Assembly: GCF_023913515.1 (NCBI RefSeq)
Contig: NZ_CP099393.1
Coordinates: 310,001-374,000 of the forward strand
Direction: 5' to 3'
Length of the DNA: 64,000 bases
Origin: Natronococcus sp. CG52
Lineage (GTDB): Archaea; Halobacteriota; Halobacteria; Halobacteriales; Natrialbaceae
The notes under the pieces were generated by a model. That model saw nothing but the letters and a program-made list of their open reading frames with translations, was not told the DNA's origin and searched no databases. The translations under genes and the position numbers were made by a program. This document shows positions 17,774 to 25,955 of this stretch, one piece after another (the first letter of the stretch is position 1; the number at the start of each line of letters is the position of its first letter).

Positions 17774-18938
17774 TCAGCCAAACTGAAACTCTCGAGGATA
17801 CCAGTAATCGGTCTCGGGTTCCAGCGCTGCCTTCGGCTCGATGACGGGCGAGTCCCGGTCCAGAACGCCGAGGCTCTTCAATTGACTCGCCGTGTTCGAG
17901 ATGAAATGGCTGTGAACGATCCGTTTGAGGTAGTCGGGATCCTCGTAAATCTCGTCACCACGGCCCTGTTCGATAAGGTACGGCGCATCGCCGCCGTCGG
18001 AATCCGTATATACCAGATTCAGAAAGGTGCTCGGATAATTGTTGATCAGCGTCGTACACAGTTCCTGAATAGAGACTCGGTCACCGCCTCGTCGAAGTAG
18101 AACCTCGAACAGGGATACGAACTGATTCCGGAGGTACGTCGCGATCGAAGGGTGATTCTCATAGAGCGGACCGCGTTCTTTCAGCGTTTTCAGGTCGGCA
18201 ACCGACTCGATACCATAGCTCTGCAACAGCGTCCACCCCATCGAACCCTGTTACGTCAGGCGATACTCATCACTCTGCTCGTGAATCATGCCGAGGTACT
18301 CGGCGAGGCGAAGCATCCGCTTGTACGCGCGACGGTACGGGTACTCTGCCTCCTCCACCAGGTCGCCGATCTCGTCACTGGTGGTTCGATCGTGTCCACC
18401 GATCGCGACCACCGACATCAACTGGTTCAGCGGATTGGTGTAGTTCGGGAGTCGCCGTGATTGCTGGTTGCCAGTCACGTACATGCTCTCCAGCTGATGG
18501 CGCGTGTTGTAGATCCTTCATCTCCGCCGCGTAGGGATGTTTCTCCGCTACGTCCCGTACGTCACGATCGACTTCGAAGACGCCGATGCCCTTGCTCAGC
18601 GCGAGATCGTGCACCCGGTTCAGTTTCGTCCGGTCGGCCGCCAGGTACGCGTGATCGACACCGCGCTGGTAGCTGATCGCCTGTCCGAGCCCCTTCCGGA
18701 GATTCTCGGTCCCCTTCACCTCGATCGCAAACACGCGGTTCGACGGGGTGTACCCCAAGACGTCAGGTTTGTACGGCCCGATTGAGACGGAGTGGGACGG
18801 ATACTGATCGTAGAGTCGAGAGTAGCCCTCGCGAGACTGATGCACCTCTGGAACGTGGACGAAGAAATCGTAGCCGCGGTCGTCGAGCCAATCTGCGAGC
18901 GGCAAGAAGATCTCGGCTTCCGCTGTCGAGGTTCCCAT
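17774..18938 (-). pseudogene. PD-(D/E)XK nuclease with winged helix, broken twice
   Basis: Three consecutive pieces on the minus strand make one protein of about 385 aa. Piece 1 (from ATG 18938) holds a nuclease core: GPYKPDVLGYTP, then RVFAIEVKGTENLRKGLGQA (Asp...Glu-x-Lys). A one-base shift near 18505-18512 moves the frame to piece 2, which reads NTRHQLESM and a winged helix ending EYRLT. An in-frame TAA at 18251-18253 then interrupts EYRLT(stop)QGSMGWTLLQSYG. Winged helices commonly end YRLTxQG, so a GAA-to-TAA change is likely. Piece 3 (to 17774) is helical with unknown role. Two lesions indicate an inactive gene. It is convergent with the GHKL ATPase gene. Confidence 0.75.
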
Positions 18939-19058
18939 ATCGCATATGTAAAGTTGTTTCGGTAAGAAAGTTCCTTTGGCTAAGAAATTCTTTCTATGGT
19001 GTTTTCACTTGTCAGGGCCGATCTCACTCTATATTCAGATTAATCACACAAAAGTAAC

Positions 19059-19703
19059 TCAATATATTTCTTGATATAACACTCCCTCATCAGTTATGGA
19101 TACGTACTTTCTCTTTCCATGATATTCTGTGTACATAAATCCTAATTCCTCTAGTTCAGATACATGTCTTGTTACAGTACTTTTTGCGATATTAGTCTCT
19201 TCGGAGAGTTCCGAAAGAGATAGATCAGAATCTAAATACGCAAGATAGGAGAGGATTTCGAGTTGTCTATCGGAAAGGGAAACCGTAAGATCAGGGAACA
19301 CTAATTCAGTAACGGAACCATCAATATCGCTAAATTGTAAAACTGCGTCAACATCGTGCTTGTGCACAAATGTCGCTAGTGCGAGAGGCAGATAGATATC
19401 CCTCGCACCACCTCCCAGTACCACGACCATCTCACCCTGTTGGTTGGTTATAAGCGACGAACACTGACCGATCGCCGTGTGAAACGCGTCGTAACGTATT
19501 TCAACTCGGTCGACAGTTGTACTGGGTTGTAATTCCTCGACTAACCGTTCGACATCCGCGACGGCCTCGTTTGCTCGAGAGGACTCGTTTTGATCGTTCG
19601 GTTGGAGGAGAACGATTCGATCACCTTGTTCAAGGCCGTTTGTCAGGATTGGACGAGTAACTCGAGTACTGTCGAACCCGATCGTAGAAACGTAAGTGCG
19701 CAT
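19059..19703 (-). CDS. CARF-wHTH transcription regulator (Csa3-like)
   Basis: 214 aa from ATG 19703. The N-terminal ~125 residues follow the CARF Rossmann pattern of Csa3: YVSTIGFDSTRVTRPILTNG, GDRIVLLQP, then GGGARDIYLPLALATFV, where cyclic oligoadenylate would bind. The C-terminal part (about residues 140-214) is a winged helix (LSDRQLEILSYLAYLDSDLS; IAKSTVTRHVSELEELGFM). Csa3 proteins regulate CRISPR adaptation and interference genes in response to second messengers, but no CRISPR array or cas gene is in this window. The gene is divergent from the Dpd-like operon starting at 20046 and is the obvious candidate regulator for it. The family call is good; the target is inference. Confidence 0.75.
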   Translation of the reverse strand: MRTYVSTIGFDSTRVTRPILTNGLEQGDRIVLLQPNDQNESSRANEAVADVERLVEELQPSTTVDRVEIRYDAFHTAIGQCSSLITNQQGEMVVVLGGGARDIYLPLALATFVHKHDVDAVLQFSDIDGSVTELVFPDLTVSLSDRQLEILSYLAYLDSDLSLSELSEETNIAKSTVTRHVSELEELGFMYTEYHGKRKYVSITDEGVLYQEIY

Positions 19704-20045
19704 GCACAGTGGTTATGGGTTGCAATCCAAAATAGTGGTTCCGTTTCAAAGCCATGGGATACAGCAATATGCATTCCAGAGAACTGGGTTGGACATCACA
19801 CCGTAGTGCTTGAGTTATACTTCTGGGGTTGTATCTGCTGCCGTGAGTTATAGACGATGACTCGGTCCCGCGGGACACGCTACCAATTATTCACACAAAT
19901 GAAGTAATTATCTGATAGCCGAAACTACTATGGTGTGTCGTCGTGGTTGATTGACCAGATAGAGTAAATTCCAAGAGACGGGGGAGGATCCACTGATCAA
20001 TGAGTGGGTTATGCACAAAACACAGAGAGAGTTACAACACTACCG
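19704..20045. promoter_or_regulatory. Divergent regulatory region between CARF regulator and Dpd-like operon
   Basis: 342 bases shared by two divergent transcription units. A perfect 12-base palindrome GTCCCGCGGGAC lies at 19865-19876 and could be an operator. For the minus gene an AT-rich CTATTTTGG at about 19729-19737 is a weak TATA candidate. On the plus side no strong TATA stands out before ATG 20046. Operator function is a guess. Confidence 0.35.
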
Positions 20046-20909
20046 ATGGAAACGCAAAATTGGCACCATGGATTTGAGAACGGGTTTGCAAGGACGCTCA
20101 GTGATTTTCTTGAGCCGTACTCGCCGACCATCGTTGTCAAAGATTCACAGTTGCAGAAACGAGGACAGCATGCGAGGGCGCAGTTACGAACGGTACCGTT
20201 TTTCCAACTCTTCGGATTCAATTCGGTGATCCACGCTGAGATTTGGGATAATCAGTACAAGATGGTCGACTACGAACCCACGGAGCCGGCAGCGGCACTC
20301 GAACGCGTGGACGACCTCTCATTCCCGCTTGTGCATATCGTTACGCAAGAAGGGATCACGGAGTACGGCGAGGAAGAACTCGTCCGTCGATTGGTGAGAC
20401 GGTCGATCGAGGAAGGGGGAGAGTACGTCCTCGTTACGGATACAGTTTCACCGACGACGCCGACGTACACCAAGAAACCGGGGAAATCACTTCCCGATGA
20501 GTTCGTCGATATGACCGTGAAAGATTACGCTCATCTCTCGAATACGTTCCTGAGAGAGTACCTCGACTCACGACTTCCGGTCGTGGAAACGCGGAACCTG
20601 TTCCTTCACGCAACATCGACGATTCACAACCGCGAAGGCGCACCTGCGTCGTCGATCGAGGAGTTATTCGATTATACGAAGGCGCCGTCACAGAGTCCGG
20701 TCTGGGAATCCGTCGAATACTTCCTTCGACACGATCTCGAGAGCGTCCTTGAGGATTATTCTGAACACATTCGGGAGGCACTGCGATCGTGGATGGAACG
20801 CGGCGACACCCAGAAAGTGGCCAACCACATTCTCGAAACCTTGCAGGTGTGCAACTACGATGAAACAGAACTAGAAACGTATCGACAACGCAACCCACAG
20901 TACCGATGA
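20046..20909 (+). CDS. Unrecognised first protein of the Dpd-like operon
   Basis: 287 aa from ATG 20046 (METQNWHHGFE); the frame is open 14 codons further to a GTG, less likely. The N-terminal half looks alpha/beta (PFFQLFGFNSVIHAEIWDNQ; FPLVHIVTQEGITEYGEEEL), the C-terminal half helical (YFLRHDLESVLEDYSEHIRE). No catalytic motif was recognised. Its stop overlaps the next start by four bases (ATGA), so it is translationally coupled to the DpdG-like gene and most likely belongs to the system. It is not one of the Dpd proteins I can name, and may be a lineage-specific component. Confidence 0.7.
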   Translation: METQNWHHGFENGFARTLSDFLEPYSPTIVVKDSQLQKRGQHARAQLRTVPFFQLFGFNSVIHAEIWDNQYKMVDYEPTEPAAALERVDDLSFPLVHIVTQEGITEYGEEELVRRLVRRSIEEGGEYVLVTDTVSPTTPTYTKKPGKSLPDEFVDMTVKDYAHLSNTFLREYLDSRLPVVETRNLFLHATSTIHNREGAPASSIEELFDYTKAPSQSPVWESVEYFLRHDLESVLEDYSEHIREALRSWMERGDTQKVANHILETLQVCNYDETELETYRQRNPQYR

Positions 20910-21781
20910 CAGCCAATAACTACCGAGAGGCGGATGGAAAGCCGGAGAAAACGCTCGTCAACTACAACACAGTTCGGCCACCTGAACTGAAGCAAATCTG
21001 CAAGACACTATCGAAGCACGGGTCCGGGGCAACGACCGTGAAATCGCTTCGAGATGCATTCGTACTGGACGATGACGACCACCTCGAGCGATGCCTCAAG
21101 TTCCTACACGGTATCGACCTGATTGAACGGCCCGAGGAACGAGTCGTGGAACGGGTGAACGAGGACGTATTCCCGGAACTCTCGTTCGAGGCGCGACTTC
21201 TCCACCATCTCCACCACCAAGAGCAGCCACAAGATCACCTCGCGAGAGCACAGGCAATCGCGTTCAAGAACTCGCCACGAACCCTCGATCGAGAGTTGCT
21301 CGTAACCTACCTCAAGCGCGATCTAGAGTACATAAATTGGAACAAGACGAAAGTGAACATGTGGTATCGGCTGTACGAAGGCATTGGGGCCCTATCGTTC
21401 GTCGATACTCGTGAACTCGTTCTGAGTCCGTCTCGAACACTCCTGTACGAGTTGCTCGAAACGTTCCACGAAACGGAAGGGTCGACCGACTTTGGCGAGG
21501 CCGTCGCGTGGATCGAGGAGCACTTTCTGTCGGTCCGAATCGACCGCCCAGGAACCCCTCGTCTCCATCAGGGAGTCACCGATACGCTGCAGAATCTCAT
21601 GGATAAAGACGCTATCGACGTTCGAGGAATGGCCGATGCCCAGAACGAAGTGATACTTCCCTCGACGCACTCGCACCACGAGGAACCTGCTATAAAAGAG
21701 TTCGAACTTCACGGACTCCCGTCGAACCGCACTGCAAGTACCAGATACCCGCTCGAGCGATTTACGGAGGTCTCACAATGA
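20906..21781 (+). CDS. DpdG-like protein (by position and size)
   Basis: 291 aa. An N-terminal winged-helix-like segment (LKQICKTLSKHGSGATTVKS, then HLERCLKFLHGIDLI) is followed by a helical body (LVTYLKRDLEYINWNKTKVN, WYRLYEGIGALSFV). Size, all-helical nature and placement directly before a large ATPase match DpdG of the bacterial 7-deazaguanine restriction operon (order G-H-I-J-K), but homology was not tested. Start and stop overlap both neighbours by four bases, so it is made in step with the ATPase. A winged helix paired with an AAA protein recurs at 43.1-45.1 kb. Confidence 0.65.
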   Translation: MTANNYREADGKPEKTLVNYNTVRPPELKQICKTLSKHGSGATTVKSLRDAFVLDDDDHLERCLKFLHGIDLIERPEERVVERVNEDVFPELSFEARLLHHLHHQEQPQDHLARAQAIAFKNSPRTLDRELLVTYLKRDLEYINWNKTKVNMWYRLYEGIGALSFVDTRELVLSPSRTLLYELLETFHETEGSTDFGEAVAWIEEHFLSVRIDRPGTPRLHQGVTDTLQNLMDKDAIDVRGMADAQNEVILPSTHSHHEEPAIKEFELHGLPSNRTASTRYPLERFTEVSQ

Positions 21782-24700
21782 CTACAATGCCGATCGACTG
21801 GGACAACGAGGCTGTCAAACGATATCTGACCGCCGAGTCCCATCAGAAGTCGAAAGAAGAGTTCGAACGAACACATATAGATATCGACAGGATCGAGGCG
21901 GAGTACCTCTTTCCCCATTCGACTACCGACGACTTCGTCACACAGGCCGAGTTCCGGGATGCAGTCCTGAAGTCGTCAGTGATGGACGACAACCGGATCT
22001 TCATTCTCCGAGGGGAGACGGGTTCCGGAAAGAGCCAGTTGTGCCAGTGGCTAGAGTACCAAATCGGGGAGAGCCGTGGATCTGGAGTCGATGACACACA
22101 CATCGCCCTCCACGTGTCACGGAGTCAGACCCAAATTAGCGACATCATCGACATTCTCACTGAGCCAGTAGATATCGACATTCAGGTCGGTAATGTCGAC
22201 CAACTCGACCCGGAGAAAGTTGCGAGTGCGATGGTGGCCAATCTTGAGGCCTATGCTCCGACGGCTCTCGAGATGCTCACTCCAGACGAGGTTTCAAAGC
22301 TCGTTGAAAAGCGCCAGAACGGCGTCGATCTCGAGGAGATTCTCGAGGACAATATTAGAAAATATCAGGAAGCGGTAGAGAGCGACGGTGAAAGGGAGAT
22401 ACCGAACCTCATTTCGGAGGACGACTACCGGAAACTGTCGCTCGCTGCGTTCAATCAGGCTCGAGGTGGAGATACGATCTTTCCCGCACTTCGAGGATTC
22501 CTTCATGATGAACTTTCGTCGAAACTCAACGTCGGGGATTTCCAGGAGAAATTAGAAACCATCTCGGATGCGTATGTGGAGGAAGGGCTCCGTCCTGTTC
22601 TGATCTGTGAGGATCTGACAACGTTCAGCGTGTTGAAAGAGCAACTCCTCGATCACATCTTCCAACTCGATAGTGGACACTACGACGTCGTTCTGGGGTG
22701 GACGACGGGATGGGAGAAGGACGACCTGAGCAAAGCCCTTGGAACGAGCGAGGACACGTACACATACATGAAAGACCGGGCAGAGGGATACCTCAGTACG
22801 ACCGACGACTCCGGTCAGGCGTACTTTCTGACCGAGGACGTGACGGTCGAACTCGCCCGAAAATATCTCTCCGTGATTAGAGAGGACTCGGACATGGATC
22901 CCGGCGTCGAGATTCCACATAGCGACTTCGACGATCTGTACCCGTTCAACGCCGAGTTCGTTCGGCAATCGTACGAAAACCTCGTTCAGGACGGAAATGA
23001 GCGGCGAACGCCACGCCTCCTCCTTATTCGAATTGTGAAGGAATGTCTCAATGCGACGGCCCCACCGTTCGAAGCGATCGACGGAAACCCGTACGTAAAG
23101 CAGTTCCCAACGCCGGTTTCACTCGAGTATCCAACGACCATTCAATCGTTGGCAAAATGGTACGGCATTCCAACAGCCAATGGCGACATTCGGATCCCAC
23201 GAGGGATCTTCGAGACGTTCGATATCCCGGTTCCAACGTCGACGATCTCGAAAACGGAGTCGGACATCGTTCTCCCTCGAGAAGGGGGCGGTACGATACA
23301 AACGACATTTAACCTTCAGCAAGTGGGTGGAACAATCAAACCTGGGGCAGAGATTACGATCGAAACAACGCTTAATGCCCGTCCGGAGTCCGATGTCGAA
23401 GTAGAGTTAAATGGTGATCATATCGGATTTACGGAGGACGATGGAACGCTTGCGGTAGAGCTGCCAGACGAAGAACAGGAGGTCACGATCATAGCCAAAA
23501 AGGCACAGTTAGCCGATACTATTGAGTTTACCGTCGGAACAGACTCTCTACAACTAACTGCAGACCCGTCACAGCCTGCACAAGGAGAGGAAGTTACCGT
23601 CACGACTCGAATAAACGGGGAACCAATTGAGGGAGTACGGATCTACCGTGACGGGGAATTTGTCGGAGAAAGTGACGAAGATGGCACAGTTCAAGTCACA
23701 GGCGCAAAAGCGCCTCGGATGACGATCAATGGTGAATTCGACGAACTGGAGAACGAACTCACGATTCCAGTTGTCGATGACAGTATCTATCCTGTAGATA
23801 CGAAACTGGACGATGACGAGGTCGAACAACGACTCCACGAATACCAACAGTGGCTCAAAAATGGCGAAAAGTACGATAGCTCAGGTACCCTCAAGGAGGG
23901 TGCTGCAAACGTTTTGGAGTTGTGGCATGACCCGACTCGTCTCGCAAATCCAAACGCTTCGGCGACGGGTGTCGCAGGGATATACTACTCTCGAGGAAAC
24001 GCGACACCAGTCTCAATCCAATCAGTGGACGAACGAACGGGAATTAGTATCGAGCTGCCGTTCGGGACCGACCACGATTCGATATACAAGCCGCTCTTGT
24101 GGTCTGGAATTAGTTCGAGCGATGATCTACCCCGTGAAGATCGCTATAACCTGAATTACGATCTTGTACAGGGATGGGTCGATGACAAGGTTGCCGAGTT
24201 CCGGGCACAAATGCGTGCAGATATCGAGGAGTGCCTGGAGAAGTGTGGAGAGGGTTGGACCATCGAGGAATTCATCATCGTTGCCCAATATCTCCTGCAC
24301 AACGTTGGCAAAGGAGTCACCGACGTTTCCCGAAGCCTGGTTTTCGAGGAATATTCCGCAACGAAGGACTACGACCATCCAGTAACCAAGAGGTTCAAGA
24401 GAACAGATAGCTTCTTCGACGCGCACGGTACGCTAACGAAATCGAGTAGTGCCCCTCTCGATCTTGCTGAGGGGTTCTTTAAATTGAAAGAGAACTTCGT
24501 TGACGACGAGCGACTCTCGCGTGCATACGATCGAGTCGCCGAGGATCCTTCTTCGTACGTCACTGAGGCGATGTATATCGATTCGAGTGATCTTCCTGAT
24601 GCCTACAAAATCAGGACTTCAAGGACCTCCACAGAACACGTCAAGCTCGGAACACTATTCAAACGAGTCAGAGAGTACGCCCAGGAACTGAATTCGCTGG

Positions 24701-25170
24701 GCGCGAGTGATGTCGAACACATCACGAAGAGCGTCGAACGAATCGACCAGTGGTTCGACGAATCCCACAATGTGCCCGAGTTGCTGGAACTGTACAACAC
24801 GCTGTATGAGTCGATTGGCACTCTCGAGCGAACAGCTAACGATCGATGGAAGAAACAGAAAGAAGTGCTCGAGAGTGAGGACGGAATTCACTTAACGGAG
24901 TTCAAGAGGGACATTGAATCGTTCCGGGACATCGAATCGAAGAGTGGACCTGAACTTATTGCCCTACTCCATCGGTTCGAGGAGAGTCGTGACCAACGTG
25001 TCGAATGGGAGATTTACGAAGCGATCGACGAGATGATCCAAGCGACTCGGGAGGTCGACATTCCTGAGACGGGGGACAAACTCGAGACCGAAGTGCGAAA
25101 ATCGGACGAGATGGGGAAGTTACTGAAGCAGCGTTCTGCAGTCGAGGGCGTCATCGGAGGTGAGCACTAA
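21778..25170 (+). CDS. dpdH: DpdH-like large P-loop ATPase with internal Ig-like domains
   Basis: 1130 aa. Walker A is LRGETGSGKSQLCQWLEYQI (about residues 78-97), and a hydrophobic strand ending in acid (LRPVLICEDLTTF, about 267-279) fits Walker B. After the ATPase part, residues about 516-667 are two beta-sandwich repeats of bacterial Ig/big type (GAEITIETTLNARPESDVEV; GEEVTVTTRINGEPIEGVRI, then VYRDGEFVGESDEDGT-like turn), normally found in secreted proteins, although this one has no signal peptide. The C-terminal ~450 residues are helical. The name DpdH is by position and architecture. In the bacterial system the G-K proteins are needed for restriction of unmodified DNA; an ATP-driven scaffold role is inferred. 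Confidence 0.7.
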   Translation: MTTMPIDWDNEAVKRYLTAESHQKSKEEFERTHIDIDRIEAEYLFPHSTTDDFVTQAEFRDAVLKSSVMDDNRIFILRGETGSGKSQLCQWLEYQIGESRGSGVDDTHIALHVSRSQTQISDIIDILTEPVDIDIQVGNVDQLDPEKVASAMVANLEAYAPTALEMLTPDEVSKLVEKRQNGVDLEEILEDNIRKYQEAVESDGEREIPNLISEDDYRKLSLAAFNQARGGDTIFPALRGFLHDELSSKLNVGDFQEKLETISDAYVEEGLRPVLICEDLTTFSVLKEQLLDHIFQLDSGHYDVVLGWTTGWEKDDLSKALGTSEDTYTYMKDRAEGYLSTTDDSGQAYFLTEDVTVELARKYLSVIREDSDMDPGVEIPHSDFDDLYPFNAEFVRQSYENLVQDGNERRTPRLLLIRIVKECLNATAPPFEAIDGNPYVKQFPTPVSLEYPTTIQSLAKWYGIPTANGDIRIPRGIFETFDIPVPTSTISKTESDIVLPREGGGTIQTTFNLQQVGGTIKPGAEITIETTLNARPESDVEVELNGDHIGFTEDDGTLAVELPDEEQEVTIIAKKAQLADTIEFTVGTDSLQLTADPSQPAQGEEVTVTTRINGEPIEGVRIYRDGEFVGESDEDGTVQVTGAKAPRMTINGEFDELENELTIPVVDDSIYPVDTKLDDDEVEQRLHEYQQWLKNGEKYDSSGTLKEGAANVLELWHDPTRLANPNASATGVAGIYYSRGNATPVSIQSVDERTGISIELPFGTDHDSIYKPLLWSGISSSDDLPREDRYNLNYDLVQGWVDDKVAEFRAQMRADIEECLEKCGEGWTIEEFIIVAQYLLHNVGKGVTDVSRSLVFEEYSATKDYDHPVTKRFKRTDSFFDAHGTLTKSSSAPLDLAEGFFKLKENFVDDERLSRAYDRVAEDPSSYVTEAMYIDSSDLPDAYKIRTSRTSTEHVKLGTLFKRVREYAQELNSLGASDVEHITKSVERIDQWFDESHNVPELLELYNTLYESIGTLERTANDRWKKQKEVLESEDGIHLTEFKRDIESFRDIESKSGPELIALLHRFEESRDQRVEWEIYEAIDEMIQATREVDIPETGDKLETEVRKSDEMGKLLKQRSAVEGVIGGEH

Positions 25171-25952
25171 TGGGACAAACATCAGAAACGGTCCGTGCAA
25201 GGAACGCACTCAAATCAGAAGTCGAAGCCATTGAATCGAAAGCCGACAAATACGAAGAAGCGACGAACTTCGAAGAGAAAAAAACGGAGTATCTGAATGA
25301 CTTATCGAAGATAACGACTGAACTCGGTCGATTAGAGCGCCGTGTTGAGCATATGGAATTTAATACCGCAATTCTCTCAACGGTATTTGATGAGAAGGAC
25401 CGGTCGAGCCTTAGCGACGTAAACGATGCCCGACGCCGAGTTCGTTCGGTTGTCGACCACGACCAAGATTACTGCTACGAACTGGTTGCCGAGGGGAAAA
25501 CTGACCAATATATTTCAAAAGTTCGACCGATTGGGGGACAAGTAGAACAAGCAACCGAGGCTGTTAAAGATGATCTTCGTGATATAGAAGATCAGTGGAA
25601 CACTCGAGTCCAATCCGCAAAAAACGTTCAGCGCCTAGTTAGTGGGTCCCGGAACGCTCAACGAACACTCGATTATATCGAGACCTTTGTCAATAAGCGT
25701 ATTTGGGACGACGACGAGGAGATTTCGGTCCTCGAGTCCGATTGGCGTGGCCTCGAGAAGCAGTGGGAAGACGGACTGGTCGTCGATTGGAATCAGTTCC
25801 AGAAAACTCACGGACTGAGTGACGACACAATCGAGGTCTTGAAGAGGTTAGCTGACGGCAAGACTGTTAAACTACGCGCACTCTCGGAAGATATCGCGGG
25901 TGAGTTGTTGTCCGTTGACGAATTGCAGAGCGTCGTCGAACTCAGCATCTAA
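25170..25952 (+). CDS. DpdI-like coiled-coil protein
   Basis: 260 aa. The start overlaps the previous stop by one base (TAATG). The N-terminal ~70 residues are strongly heptad-like (RNALKSEVEAIESKADKYEE, then DLSKITTELGRLERRVEHME), with another helical stretch to about 150. The C-terminal 60 residues (LSDDTIEVLKRLADGKTVKL, LSEDIAGELLS) look like a small winged helix. The small gene between the ATPase and the helicase corresponds to dpdI in bacterial clusters; this is a positional match only. A role as adaptor between ATPase and helicase is plausible. Confidence 0.65.
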   Translation: MGQTSETVRARNALKSEVEAIESKADKYEEATNFEEKKTEYLNDLSKITTELGRLERRVEHMEFNTAILSTVFDEKDRSSLSDVNDARRRVRSVVDHDQDYCYELVAEGKTDQYISKVRPIGGQVEQATEAVKDDLRDIEDQWNTRVQSAKNVQRLVSGSRNAQRTLDYIETFVNKRIWDDDEEISVLESDWRGLEKQWEDGLVVDWNQFQKTHGLSDDTIEVLKRLADGKTVKLRALSEDIAGELLSVDELQSVVELSI

Positions 25953-25955
25953 CAG

